Below are positions 1 to 9,122 of a stretch of 64,000 nt of DNA, one piece after another. The notes beneath the pieces were generated by a model. The model worked only from the letters and a program-made list of their open reading frames with translations, was not told the DNA's origin and searched no databases. Origin of the DNA: JBATTK01 sp049670505 (lineage in GTDB: Bacteria; Bacteroidota; Bacteroidia; Flavobacteriales; Flavobacteriaceae); the NCBI GenBank assembly GCA_049670505.1, contig JBATTK010000024.1, forward strand, positions 1-64,000, given 5' to 3'. Position numbers and translations under genes: made by a program. How positions within the stretch are numbered: the first letter of the stretch is position 1; each line of letters opens with the position of its first letter.

Positions 1-455
1 CTGTAGACTTGAGAAAAACAGGACAAATCCGTAATACCTATCTGACCTCGCACGTTTTTCCGGAAAATATTAAAATAGGATGGGCAACTGCAAGCAATCC
101 CGATGAAAAATTGATGGTAGGCTATGCTTGGGAAACGGAGGAGTACCCATGGTTGAACATCTGGCATCAATTCAAAGAGGATAAAGTTAAGGGCAGGGCT
201 ATAGAATTTGCCACTTGTGGCCTAGGGTTAAGTTTTGAAGACCTCATAACCGAGGACTACTCTTATTTTGGCAATCTTTCGTTAGAGTTCATCGATGCCC
301 GACAAACCATAACAAAAACCTACTATATGTTCGTCATGGAGATTCCAGATGATTTTCTGGAAACAACTGGTTTGGTTTTTAATGAAGATCGGATCATTGT
401 AACGTATCTTACGGAAGAAGGTGGGGTCGAAAAAACTTTTCTGAAATCGGACTGA
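1..455 (+). CDS. Aldose-1-epimerase-like protein, C-terminal fragment
   Basis: The reading frame is open to the left edge, so only the last 150 or so residues are visible and the true start lies outside the window. The stretch GYAWETEEYPWLNIWHQ followed about 20 residues later by an acidic-glycine pattern resembles the C-terminal half of galactose-mutarotase-fold proteins, where an aromatic Pro-Trp-x-x-Ile-Trp segment forms part of the sugar cleft. No catalytic His can be checked because that part is missing. It ends just before a strong hairpin and converges on susD, so it is a separate transcription unit, but its place beside a glycan locus fits a sugar-handling role. The family call is by resemblance only. 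Confidence 0.55.
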   Translation, partial: VDLRKTGQIRNTYLTSHVFPENIKIGWATASNPDEKLMVGYAWETEEYPWLNIWHQFKEDKVKGRAIEFATCGLGLSFEDLITEDYSYFGNLSLEFIDARQTITKTYYMFVMEIPDDFLETTGLVFNEDRIIVTYLTEEGGVEKTFLKSD

Positions 456-498
456 CCTGCTATACCTATCAAATGAAGGATATCGACCTAACGAACAA

Positions 499-530
499 AA
501 AGGGCCGCTTTTCATGAAAAGCGGCCCTTT
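499..530. terminator. Bidirectional terminator hairpin
   Basis: A perfect 32-base palindrome (arms AAAGGGCCGCTTTTCA and its complement) lies between the stop codons of the converging genes ending at 455 and 563. It is GC-rich in the middle, with A-runs on one side and T-runs on the other, so it can end transcription from both directions. Confidence 0.85.
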
Positions 531-562
531 GAACTAAACTTAACTACTGATTAAAAACATAT

Positions 563-2131
563 TTAAAATCCTTGATTCTGTACTAGATTTGGATTATTGG
601 CGACCTGGGCCGCCGGTATCGGCAATAGTTCATTCCTTCCCGGGGTAAAACCGGGCATTTCCGAGCCTCTGTCCCATCTGATCAAATCAAAATAACGGTG
701 AAATTCGAACATAAATTCCAAGCGTCTTTCAACCACTATTTGCTCAAAAAATTCTCCCTTTGTAAGGTCGCTAACAGGAGGAACTCCTGCGCGTTCCCTA
801 ACTGTATTGATTGCGTTATAAGCTTCGGCAGTTGGCCCATTGACCTCGTTTTCGGACTCGGCAAACATCAGTAATACATCGGAATATCGCATCACCCTAT
901 GGTTATTGGGGTTTTGGTTGAAACCGCCTCGCTCTTCAAAGCCACCGGAATGTTTACGTATGGCCAGTAATTCAAAGTCGGGCTCATCCGGATAAGGTAC
1001 TAAAATGTTTCGCGCCCTCCATTGTCTGGCCTCCACCGGGTCTTCGGCCACGGGATCCCATCTTCCCCAAGTGTCCCCGGGTTTAGCATAAGTGTACAAT
1101 CTTCGCTCCGCATCTTCTTCAGGATATTGCTCAAAGAATTCAATGGCTTGTCTGGATGGTACCGAATTTCTGAACCCAAAGGGAAATTGTGCCGTAGGAT
1201 TAAACCAGTTTGCGATCCAATTAGCTTCATTAACGGGTACGGCAAAAGAAGTTCCGAAACCGGACTGAAATTGAATCTCAAAAATGGACTCTGCATTGTT
1301 CTCACCGGCCAAGACAAATGTTTCACCAAAATTCTCCGTAAGCACATAAGCTGCAAAATTGCCATCGATGATCGCTTTAAATGCAATTCTAGCTAGGTCA
1401 TATTTTTCTTGATAAAGGTAGGCTTTGCCTAAAAAGGCCTGTGCCGCACCAGCGGTGGCGCGTCCAACATCACTATCTGCATAACTTTTCGGAAGGTTGG
1501 CGGCCGCCAACATAAAATCTTCCTCTATTAACTCGTATACTTCTTCCTTGGAATCGCGTTCTGGAAAAATCGCATCTTCGTTGGCGATATTACCGTCAAA
1601 AACTTCGGTTATCAAGGGAACATCTCCATATAGGCGAACAAGTTCAAAGTAATAAAATGCCCTAAGAAAATGAGCCTCTGCAATTACACGCTGCTTTAGA
1701 TTATCATCGGAAAACAAGGCATCATCCATTGCCGAAACTCCCTCTATCGTATTATTGGCCCTCTGTATTCCCAAATAGCAGGCACTCCATACCCCGGGGA
1801 TCAAATGCCCCGTACCGGCATTAAAATTAAAATTTGGATATGCTTGTTCGGCAGGTTGCGTGGTACCGTCCGTTTGTCTCGTTTCTCCTGCCATATGGGC
1901 AATATTGATATAGTGGTATTTAAAATAGCCCCCGGCATGGAATGGGTCATATACCGCATTTATTGCGCTAACGGCATCGTCTTCGTTTGCAAAGAAATTA
2001 CCATCTTCCAATTGGGTAGCGACCAAGGCATCTTCCAAGTAGTTGTCACTACAACCTATAAAGACCGTCGCGAGAAACAAGCACATATAATTTCTTAGCT
2101 TAACCAAAGTGATTCTTTTCTTATTATTCAT
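563..2131 (-). CDS. SusD/RagB-family glycan-binding outer-membrane lipoprotein
   Basis: This 522-residue protein is the surface glycan-binding partner of the adjacent SusC channel. The signal peptide ends in a lipobox with Cys27 (FIGC), followed by Ser-Asp-Asn, an acidic run compatible with surface export of lipoproteins in this phylum. The body shows the helical TPR-like SusD pattern, including AEAHFLRAFYYFELVRLYGD near residue 150 and VMRYSDVLLMFAE near 430. It ends with the usual C-terminal LLPIPAAQVANNPNLVQN block. It lies 19 bases downstream of susC and is almost certainly cotranscribed with it. Length is normal for the family. The bound sugar cannot be read from sequence; neighbouring sulfatases and GH92 suggest a sulfated glycan. 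Confidence 0.95.
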   Translation of the reverse strand: MNNKKRITLVKLRNYMCLFLATVFIGCSDNYLEDALVATQLEDGNFFANEDDAVSAINAVYDPFHAGGYFKYHYINIAHMAGETRQTDGTTQPAEQAYPNFNFNAGTGHLIPGVWSACYLGIQRANNTIEGVSAMDDALFSDDNLKQRVIAEAHFLRAFYYFELVRLYGDVPLITEVFDGNIANEDAIFPERDSKEEVYELIEEDFMLAAANLPKSYADSDVGRATAGAAQAFLGKAYLYQEKYDLARIAFKAIIDGNFAAYVLTENFGETFVLAGENNAESIFEIQFQSGFGTSFAVPVNEANWIANWFNPTAQFPFGFRNSVPSRQAIEFFEQYPEEDAERRLYTYAKPGDTWGRWDPVAEDPVEARQWRARNILVPYPDEPDFELLAIRKHSGGFEERGGFNQNPNNHRVMRYSDVLLMFAESENEVNGPTAEAYNAINTVRERAGVPPVSDLTKGEFFEQIVVERRLEFMFEFHRYFDLIRWDRGSEMPGFTPGRNELLPIPAAQVANNPNLVQNQGF

Positions 2132-2150
2132 TTTTTTAATTTTTAATTTT

Positions 2151-5100
2151 TTAAAATCCTAATTGAAGTCCCATGGTCAATGTTCTTGCCTGCGGATAGG
2201 AAACATTGTCGAAGCCCAATGCGTTGCCATCATTGGAATTTGTTATCCCTATTTCTGGATCATAACCGCTATAGTCGGTTATGGTAAACACGTTCTGGCC
2301 TGCAAAATATATGCGTGCATTGGAGAGTCCCACCCCAATTCGATTCAATACGTCACTTTGAAAGGTATATCCTATTTGCAGGTTCTTTAATCTTAAATAC
2401 GAACCATCTTCTACATAAAAGGAGGAAGGTTGTGCAAAGAAGGTACCATCGGTCGTAGCTCTAGGGATTGTATTGGAAGGATTTTCCGGAGTCCACGCGT
2501 TCAAAACGGCCGTTGACTGATTTCCGGACAGATAATAGGTGTTGGTATTGAACTTGGTATCGCTCCAAATATCATTTCCAGAAACACCTTGAAATTGTGC
2601 CGAGAGATCAAACCCCTTATATCCCATATTAATGCTGAACCCATATTGAAGGTCTTGTGTGGCATCTCCAATAAAAGTTTGGTCTTCTTCATTGATAATA
2701 CCATCAGGGACGCCATCCGGACCACTGACATCCGCAAAACGTAAATCTCCCGGTTGGGCAGCTCCTATTGGTGTTGGGCCATTGTCAATTTCATCTTGGG
2801 ACTGATATATGCCCGCTACACGATAACCGAAAAAAGAGGAAATAGGTCTTCCGACCTCTATGCGATTTCTAGCCTGATTGCCATATAGGTTGCTCGTGTT
2901 CCTGCCAATAAAATCAAGACCTTCGGTAAGACGGGTCACCTCATTTGCGAGAAAAGTGGCATTGGCAGAAATTCCAAAGCTGAAATCACCAAATTGATCA
3001 CGATACCCAACGGCCAATTCCAAACCTTTGTTTTCCACTTCACCGGAATTAATAATGATGTTATTGAAGCCTGTGGTTTCGGGCAGTTCAAAATCGAGTA
3101 AAAGGTCATCGGAAGTTTTTACAAAGTAATCGGCGGTAAGCGTTATCTTATTGTTTAGAAAAGAGGCATCCAACCCAATGTTCAATTGTTCCTGTTTTTC
3201 CCATTCAAGGGCGGAATTTCCGACCCTTCTGTCCCTTGCGGTGCCTAATACTTCCTCTCCGTTAATGCCTAAAATATATCTAATGTTCGGTTGTAAGGTA
3301 GATCTTGCCGCGTTGGCATTAATTCTGTCGTTGCCAAGAAACCCGTAGCTGGCCCTTAGTTTTAAATTGGTTATGGCCTTACTATCCCGTAGAAATGCTT
3401 CATTACTAATGACCCATCCAACGGAACCGGAATAGAAATTATCAAAGTAGTTGCCTGCCGAGAAAATGGAGGAACCGTCCCTACGAAAGTTAAAAGTGGC
3501 CAGATAGCGGTTGTCATAGTCGTATATCATTCTTCCAATATATGATATAGTGCGTATCTCTGTAATTCTACCCCTGGCCGCACCGCCATTATCATCTACG
3601 GACGCATCTAGAACAGGAAAACCTACACTAATGGAACCTCCGGTATTTCGTGCTGAAATATTACTTGAGGTCCTTTCTTGTGTGGTATAGCCTATCAAGG
3701 CGTCAACGGTGTGCCTGCCAAAATCCTTACGGTAGTTTAAGGTGCTCTCTATGATAAAGGAATTGTTGTCACCTCTGTTTTCATCCACAAAAGCACCATT
3801 GTCCAACGTTACCACGGAACCTACCCCGGCACCGGGAATTTGTTGAAAGAAAGGGGCGAATTGACGGTTTTTGAAATTTATTAAATCGGCTGATAGACTA
3901 ATTTTTGCTTCAAGGCCATCGAATAGTTCGTAGGAACCGTAAACATTACCAAGTAATCGGTTTACGGTATTTTCACTTTCAATCAGCGATTGTGCCGCAA
4001 CGGGATTTAGAACCCGGTCGTTCCCATCATCTTCGGTAGGCCCTCCGAACCCACCTACTGATTCCGGGTTAAAGATTTCTACCGTTGGAGAATTTCTTAT
4101 GGCCCAATTGAGCACATTAAAATTATTGCCCTCATATTCCCTGTCAAAAATCGAACGCGAATAGGTCACTGAATTTCCAAAGGTAAATTTACCCAGTTCC
4201 GTAGTTGAATTAAAGCGTACGGTAGTACGTTCCAATCCAGTACTCAATATGATGCCTTCTTCATTATAATGGGCAATTGAGGTATAATATCTGGTTTTTT
4301 CCCCACCACCTGAAGCACTTAGCTCATAACTTTGGATAATTCCTGTTTGTAGTATGGCATCTTGCCAATCTGTATTGGTGGTTATCGTTGTACCGTCAAG
4401 ATTCGGAATACGTGTTTGCCCGGCATTGTCCCTGGCCGTGTTATAGACTTCTTGGTATTGTTGCGAATTCAGCAGATCCAAAGTGTTGGTAACGCTTTGA
4501 AAACCCGTGAATGTATTAAAATTGATGTTCGTCTTGCCCGAGGTTCCCTTTTTTGTAGTAATTATGATAACCCCATTGGCCGCTCTTGCACCATATATGG
4601 CCGCGGCGGAGGCGTCTTTCAATACATTTATGGATGCAATGTCGGACGGATTGATAGTCGCAAATGGATCGCCGCCACCTACACCGCTCTCTACTATGGC
4701 ACCATCTATAACGTACAAGGGACTGCTATTGCCGGTAATAGTACCCGCGCCCCTTATCTGTATATTATTGCCTGCTCCAGGTCTTCCGGAGTTACTGGTG
4801 ATTTGAAGACCGGAAACCTGTCCTTGTAAGGCACTTTGAAAATCGGCGACCGGCCTACCTTCCAATGCATCGGAATTAACGGTAGCTATGGCCGCGGATA
4901 CGTTTTCCCTTCGTTGCGTGCCATAACCAATGATGACCACTTCGTCCAATTTTGAAACGTCCTCTTGCAGCGTTACATTAATAGTGGATCTTCCATTTAT
5001 GATTTCTTCAACGGTAGAAAACCCAACATAGGAGAATTGTAAAGTTGCATCTGCATTGGTCACTGTAATGGTATAGTTTCCATCAAAATCTGCCTGAACA

Positions 5101-5261
5101 CCGTTGGAAGTTCCTTTTTCAATAATTGAGGCACCTGCAAGCGGAATACCTCCGGAGTCCGTAATGGTTCCTATAATTTGTTGGGAATAAATGACCATAC
5201 TCATTCCGCAAAAAAGAATACAGAAAATTATGGTTTCTTTTTTGAACAAAATTTTCATCAT
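2151..5261 (-). CDS. SusC/RagA-family TonB-linked outer-membrane transporter
   Basis: A 1036-residue TonB-dependent channel importing oligosaccharides across the outer membrane. A signal peptide of about 27 residues is followed by a carboxypeptidase-regulatory-like beta domain (about 28-105), the plug segment beginning near VVIIGYGTQRRENVSAAI, and a long beta-barrel that ends in an aromatic residue (GLQLGF). There is no N-terminal anti-sigma-interacting extension, so regulation by an ECF sigma/anti-sigma pair is unlikely; the AraC-type regulators nearby are better candidates. It is the first gene of a two-gene susC-susD operon and is divergent from the enzyme operon that begins at 5607. Two ATG codons in tandem open the gene; the first was used. 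Confidence 0.95.
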   Translation of the reverse strand: MMKILFKKETIIFCILFCGMSMVIYSQQIIGTITDSGGIPLAGASIIEKGTSNGVQADFDGNYTITVTNADATLQFSYVGFSTVEEIINGRSTINVTLQEDVSKLDEVVIIGYGTQRRENVSAAIATVNSDALEGRPVADFQSALQGQVSGLQITSNSGRPGAGNNIQIRGAGTITGNSSPLYVIDGAIVESGVGGGDPFATINPSDIASINVLKDASAAAIYGARAANGVIIITTKKGTSGKTNINFNTFTGFQSVTNTLDLLNSQQYQEVYNTARDNAGQTRIPNLDGTTITTNTDWQDAILQTGIIQSYELSASGGGEKTRYYTSIAHYNEEGIILSTGLERTTVRFNSTTELGKFTFGNSVTYSRSIFDREYEGNNFNVLNWAIRNSPTVEIFNPESVGGFGGPTEDDGNDRVLNPVAAQSLIESENTVNRLLGNVYGSYELFDGLEAKISLSADLINFKNRQFAPFFQQIPGAGVGSVVTLDNGAFVDENRGDNNSFIIESTLNYRKDFGRHTVDALIGYTTQERTSSNISARNTGGSISVGFPVLDASVDDNGGAARGRITEIRTISYIGRMIYDYDNRYLATFNFRRDGSSIFSAGNYFDNFYSGSVGWVISNEAFLRDSKAITNLKLRASYGFLGNDRINANAARSTLQPNIRYILGINGEEVLGTARDRRVGNSALEWEKQEQLNIGLDASFLNNKITLTADYFVKTSDDLLLDFELPETTGFNNIIINSGEVENKGLELAVGYRDQFGDFSFGISANATFLANEVTRLTEGLDFIGRNTSNLYGNQARNRIEVGRPISSFFGYRVAGIYQSQDEIDNGPTPIGAAQPGDLRFADVSGPDGVPDGIINEEDQTFIGDATQDLQYGFSINMGYKGFDLSAQFQGVSGNDIWSDTKFNTNTYYLSGNQSTAVLNAWTPENPSNTIPRATTDGTFFAQPSSFYVEDGSYLRLKNLQIGYTFQSDVLNRIGVGLSNARIYFAGQNVFTITDYSGYDPEIGITNSNDGNALGFDNVSYPQARTLTMGLQLGF

Positions 5262-5606
5262 AATAGTTCGGTTTTTTGAAGTTAGTTTCTAGTTAGGCAA
5301 AAAGCACGATCAATTAAATTCAAGAATCGTCAATTTAACAAAGCTAAAATTGATTTTATCTAAATCATTTCCCTTTTAATTTTCAAATTCACATAAAATA
5401 GCCGAGTTTTTCCGATGAAATTTTTAGGTGACAAAGGAAAGATCCAGGGCCATTTCAAAGTTTAAAATATGCCACTTTTTAGGAAAGCCCCAAATCCCAA
5501 AAAAAACATTTTTATACTAAGAAGTTTCAAATCCGAAGGGAAAGACCAAAAGTATGGGTGTTATTGTAAAGTCAAAAAAATAGCAATTCGAACAACTTAA
5601 GCCCAG
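5262..5606. other. Divergent intergenic region of the glycan locus
   Basis: This 345-base AT-rich spacer separates susC from the rightward enzyme operon and must carry both promoters. Only the leftward TAGCTTTG box is convincing. I see no ORF, no tRNA and no long inverted repeat, and no exact TANNTTTG box for the rightward operon. Confidence 0.6.
5339..5346 (-). promoter_or_regulatory. Candidate -7 box of the susC promoter
   Basis: On the minus strand the sequence reads TAGCTTTG, an exact match to the Bacteroidota -7 consensus TANNTTTG. It lies 77 bases upstream of the susC start, giving a leader of roughly 70 bases. A clear -33 TTTG at the expected spacing is not seen; only T-rich sequence is there. 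Confidence 0.4.
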
Positions 5607-7535
5607 ATGAAAAAATTATTGGAATACCCTAGTTATAACGATAAAATTCGAGGCGGTTGGGTAGGAAAGTGTGCCGGGGGTATTCTTGGCGCTCCCATAG
5701 AAGGTTATAAAAGATTTAATACGATTAAATTAAATGATAAACTTTTTGAAAACAACTTTGCCAATGATGATTTGGATCTACAATTATTATGGTTGGATAT
5801 GGTTTTGAAAAAGGGGACTCATATCAGGGAAAACGATTTTAAGGAACATTGGGCAAATCATGTGGCATTTCCGTGGAACGAGTATGGAATAGCTACTAGG
5901 AATATACGTTTGGGATTGGATAATCCCGACTCGGGTTCCCATAACAATGGCTATTGGAAGTATAGTATGGGATCTCCCATACGCAGTGAAATATGGGGGA
6001 TGTTGTGTGCCGGAAATCCTAAAATGGCGGCACAGTACGCCCATATGGACAGTACTTTGGATCATGAAGGTTTTTCCATAGCCGCGGAGCAATTTTTATC
6101 CGCCTGTGCGGCCTTGGCCTTTGTTGAAAATGATATCCATGTAGTTTTGAAAAAAGGTTTGGCATATATCCCTAAAAATAGTGCCTGTTCCACTTTGATT
6201 ACTTCCGTACTGCAATGGAACGATAGGTACGGTCCTGAAATTACGGCGGGAAAGATTAAAAGTCTGTATGGTGATGCCGACTTTACCTCCGCTCCTATGA
6301 ATATAGGGTTTACCGTATTATCATTATTGACATCAAAGGGTAATCTAGATCATCTAAGTACCGCTTTGCATTACGGACACGATAGCGATTGTATTGTTGC
6401 CACTGCCGGGGCTTTACTGGGTATCATTGTGGGTTATGATGCCATGCCGGAAATCTGGAAAGAACGCGTGGGCGACGAAATTTTGGTCAGCCCGGAGATT
6501 CACGGTATAAGCTGCCCTAAAAGTATTGCCGATTTGACCGAGATGGTCTGTAAAGCAGCAGGGCCTTTTTTGGAACTTAATGCTGATTTTGTCGTTCGTA
6601 ATTACCCCTTTCAAGAAACACCCTTTGAGAATAGAGAGAAATATCGACTGAATACCGGTATTCTTGACTATCCAAATATTAATTCCGGTAAAAATGGCCT
6701 TGTAAGGGTCGCCGTTGAAAATCTTACCGATAAACCATTGGAATTAAGACTTTTGATGACTTCCGATTTTTTTGAAAATCAGTCCGAAAAAATTATCATT
6801 CCGGCAAAAGAAAAGTATCCTCTAGAATTTGTGCTTCTTCTTACAGATCATACTGTTCCGGTCGCTCCCAGCTTAAAGTATACCATTCATGTGGAAGGTT
6901 CCGGCACCAAAGTATATGAAAGAGGAGTTCCCAATTACGGTAAATGGTTGTTGTTAGGCCCGTTTATGCAGGATGACAGCAATCTGATCGCAATGGATCC
7001 ACACTATCCGGACCATGGCATGAGTTCACTCCCCTCTGTAAGATATATGAATCACGACTTACAAAGACCGGCAACGGAATTCATAAAACCGGAAACGCCA
7101 AGCCTCCTTCTAAAACAGTCGGACCTTGACCGATCGGCATTTGGGGTCCAAACGATATGCCCGGATACGATGGAAATGGATATGGCCGATTATTTCTACG
7201 GTAGGGGCGAACGCTCACTTTATGTATACACCCAAATAGACTGTAAGGAAAGCTTAAAAAAATGGCTGTGCCTTGGTCATAGCAATTATTGCACCGCTTG
7301 GCTAAACCATAAAAAGTTACATGAAACCAAATTGGCAAGAAGAAGATGGCCGGGAACGGAAACCGTTGAGCTTATGCTCAAAGAAGGCCGTAACGAACTG
7401 TTGTTAAGATTTGATATCGTCAATGACGATTTCTTGGTCAATATCGGCCTAAAGGAGCATAAAGAAAAACATCCCCATCAATCGCAATGGGACACGGAAT
7501 TGCTATTTAATGTACAAGACTTACAAAATGATTGA
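5607..7535 (+). CDS. ADP-ribosylglycohydrolase-family protein with C-terminal extension
   Basis: The 642-residue protein has no signal peptide and should be cytoplasmic. Residues 1-330 match the all-helical ADP-ribosylglycohydrolase fold: an N-terminal GGWVGKCAGGILGAPIEG entry, an acidic NDDLDLQL segment at 53-60 corresponding to the first metal-binding site, and GHDSDC at 257-262 followed by ATAGALLG, the second metal site. Family members normally have Asp-Thr-Asp-Thr where this one has Asp-Ser-Asp-Cys. The remaining 300 or so residues look like beta-rich accessory domains and are not part of typical ARH enzymes. Placement at the head of a glycan operon suggests hydrolysis of a glycosidic bond in a small imported sugar rather than ADP-ribose, but that is inference. 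The next gene starts inside or just after its last codons. Confidence 0.8.
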   Translation: MKKLLEYPSYNDKIRGGWVGKCAGGILGAPIEGYKRFNTIKLNDKLFENNFANDDLDLQLLWLDMVLKKGTHIRENDFKEHWANHVAFPWNEYGIATRNIRLGLDNPDSGSHNNGYWKYSMGSPIRSEIWGMLCAGNPKMAAQYAHMDSTLDHEGFSIAAEQFLSACAALAFVENDIHVVLKKGLAYIPKNSACSTLITSVLQWNDRYGPEITAGKIKSLYGDADFTSAPMNIGFTVLSLLTSKGNLDHLSTALHYGHDSDCIVATAGALLGIIVGYDAMPEIWKERVGDEILVSPEIHGISCPKSIADLTEMVCKAAGPFLELNADFVVRNYPFQETPFENREKYRLNTGILDYPNINSGKNGLVRVAVENLTDKPLELRLLMTSDFFENQSEKIIIPAKEKYPLEFVLLLTDHTVPVAPSLKYTIHVEGSGTKVYERGVPNYGKWLLLGPFMQDDSNLIAMDPHYPDHGMSSLPSVRYMNHDLQRPATEFIKPETPSLLLKQSDLDRSAFGVQTICPDTMEMDMADYFYGRGERSLYVYTQIDCKESLKKWLCLGHSNYCTAWLNHKKLHETKLARRRWPGTETVELMLKEGRNELLLRFDIVNDDFLVNIGLKEHKEKHPHQSQWDTELLFNVQDLQND

Positions 7536-9114
7536 CATGCTGATTTTACATACTATTCAAAGAAGGGCCATTCAAATTAGCTTGAAAGTCTTCTTAATTG
7601 GTATCGCTTCTATCATTTTCTGTAGCTGCAATTCTGCAAGGTCGCAAGAGAAAACCAGTAGTGCAAAGATTGGTGAATGGACACCTATTAAAGTAAATCT
7701 GCTTGGTGCCAATGCTAATCTTATCAGTTTTAATGACCCTTGGAACAATAAGGGTTTAATTGAAGTCACCAAGAAGACCCAAATAAAAACATTGCGGTAT
7801 CCTGGAGGGACCATAGGTAATTATTGGGATTGGGATATAGGTGCAGTGGATAGAAATGTTCCCGATAGTTTAATGATAAAATGGGTGGTTGAGAATAATC
7901 ATACGGAGAGTCCGGACCGTTACACAATTGAAAGTTTGGCCAGGATGCATCAAAAGACGGGAATTATTCCGGTATTTATGCTGAACATGCTAAGTAAGGA
8001 TTTGGAGCATAGCGTAAGAAATCTTAAGAAAGCCGAATCTTTAGGGATACCCATTAGATATATTGAGATGGGGAATGAGCTCTATTTTAACATTCCATTT
8101 CCGCTTTTAAAATATCCTACGCCGGAATCCTACGGAGAGACCTGTCAAACTTGGATAAGCGTTTTAAAGAAAGCGTTTCCTCAAGCATCATTTGCAGTTG
8201 TAGGCAATTACTTGGAGCGGCATCCCCGGCAAGTAGATTGGAACAAACGAGTATTGAAAAATTGCAAAAATGCAGATGCCATTACCATTCACGCCTATTC
8301 GCCATCCGGTCTTGATGGAAGATTGGAACGAAAAAAAATCGCTCCCGGATCAGAGGGCCTGGGAGCGTTGAAAACGGCCACAAGGGTAGGCCCAAAAAAA
8401 CTATCCGAAAGACAGGAATGGGAGCTACAGCTCTTAAAGGACAGGAAAGCTTATACCAATATGTTTACAACGGCCGAACAGAATTTAAAAAAAATGGATA
8501 ATTTTTATGTGCCGGAGGAGATGGAATTATGGGTTACCGAGTTTAATATTAGGGATGACAACTCCGTAGTACTTCACAGCTGGGCTCAGACATTGATATT
8601 GTCCGAGTACCTTTTCAAATTTTTGGAAAAAGACATTCAATTATCACACATGCATAACCTTGCTGGAAATCTTTTTGGCATGGTACACACCGATACCCTC
8701 AATTACCAACATCTTGAATCCCGAAAAATTAAATCGGTGCCCTATACCTTGTCTTCCGGCGGTATGATCACCAAATTGTTCGGTGAGGCCATGATGGGTA
8801 TGGAAGAGAGCGCCCTATTAAATTTTGATGATGCCGCTTTTCTGATCGATGATCGGGGAGAACGGTTCAGTACCTTAAAGGGTTGTGCATTTAGTAATGA
8901 TCACCATAAGACCGCCATTGTTGTAAATTATGGTTTTGAAGAACAGGAAATTGCGTTGACGGGAATATTGGACAATAGTGGCAGCGTAGCTAGTTATGCT
9001 TCCGATCCTTCAGCACCAGTGATAGGCTTTAAGAATATTGTAGTGGATACCTTGGATTTCGCCGATACCATTAAACTGTCGCCCCATTCCATATCCATAA
9101 TCAAGTTTCAATAG
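7528..9114 (+). CDS. Clan GH-A glycoside hydrolase-like lipoprotein
   Basis: About 528 residues with a long hydrophobic signal ending near FCSC (Cys34 with this start), so probably a lipoprotein. The body reads as a (beta/alpha)8 barrel of clan GH-A: LRYPGGTIGNYWDWD near residue 90, YIEMGNELYFN with the presumed acid/base Glu184, and LWVTEFN with the presumed nucleophile Glu338. The RYPGG segment recalls GH51/GH39-type arabinofuranosidases and related families, but I cannot assign one. A beta-sandwich domain follows at the C-terminus. Starts at 7510, 7528 and 7537 are all possible; 7528 and 7537 keep the overlap with the previous stop at 7533-7535 short and leave a signal peptide of reasonable length. 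Confidence 0.75.
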   Translation: MIDMLILHTIQRRAIQISLKVFLIGIASIIFCSCNSARSQEKTSSAKIGEWTPIKVNLLGANANLISFNDPWNNKGLIEVTKKTQIKTLRYPGGTIGNYWDWDIGAVDRNVPDSLMIKWVVENNHTESPDRYTIESLARMHQKTGIIPVFMLNMLSKDLEHSVRNLKKAESLGIPIRYIEMGNELYFNIPFPLLKYPTPESYGETCQTWISVLKKAFPQASFAVVGNYLERHPRQVDWNKRVLKNCKNADAITIHAYSPSGLDGRLERKKIAPGSEGLGALKTATRVGPKKLSERQEWELQLLKDRKAYTNMFTTAEQNLKKMDNFYVPEEMELWVTEFNIRDDNSVVLHSWAQTLILSEYLFKFLEKDIQLSHMHNLAGNLFGMVHTDTLNYQHLESRKIKSVPYTLSSGGMITKLFGEAMMGMEESALLNFDDAAFLIDDRGERFSTLKGCAFSNDHHKTAIVVNYGFEEQEIALTGILDNSGSVASYASDPSAPVIGFKNIVVDTLDFADTIKLSPHSISIIKFQ

Positions 9115-9122
9115 CGAACAAA

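Noticed and set aside
4362..4829. 155-codon frame antisense to susC
   Set aside because: A shadow of the susC coding frame; the opposite strand encodes a clear TonB-dependent plug region here.
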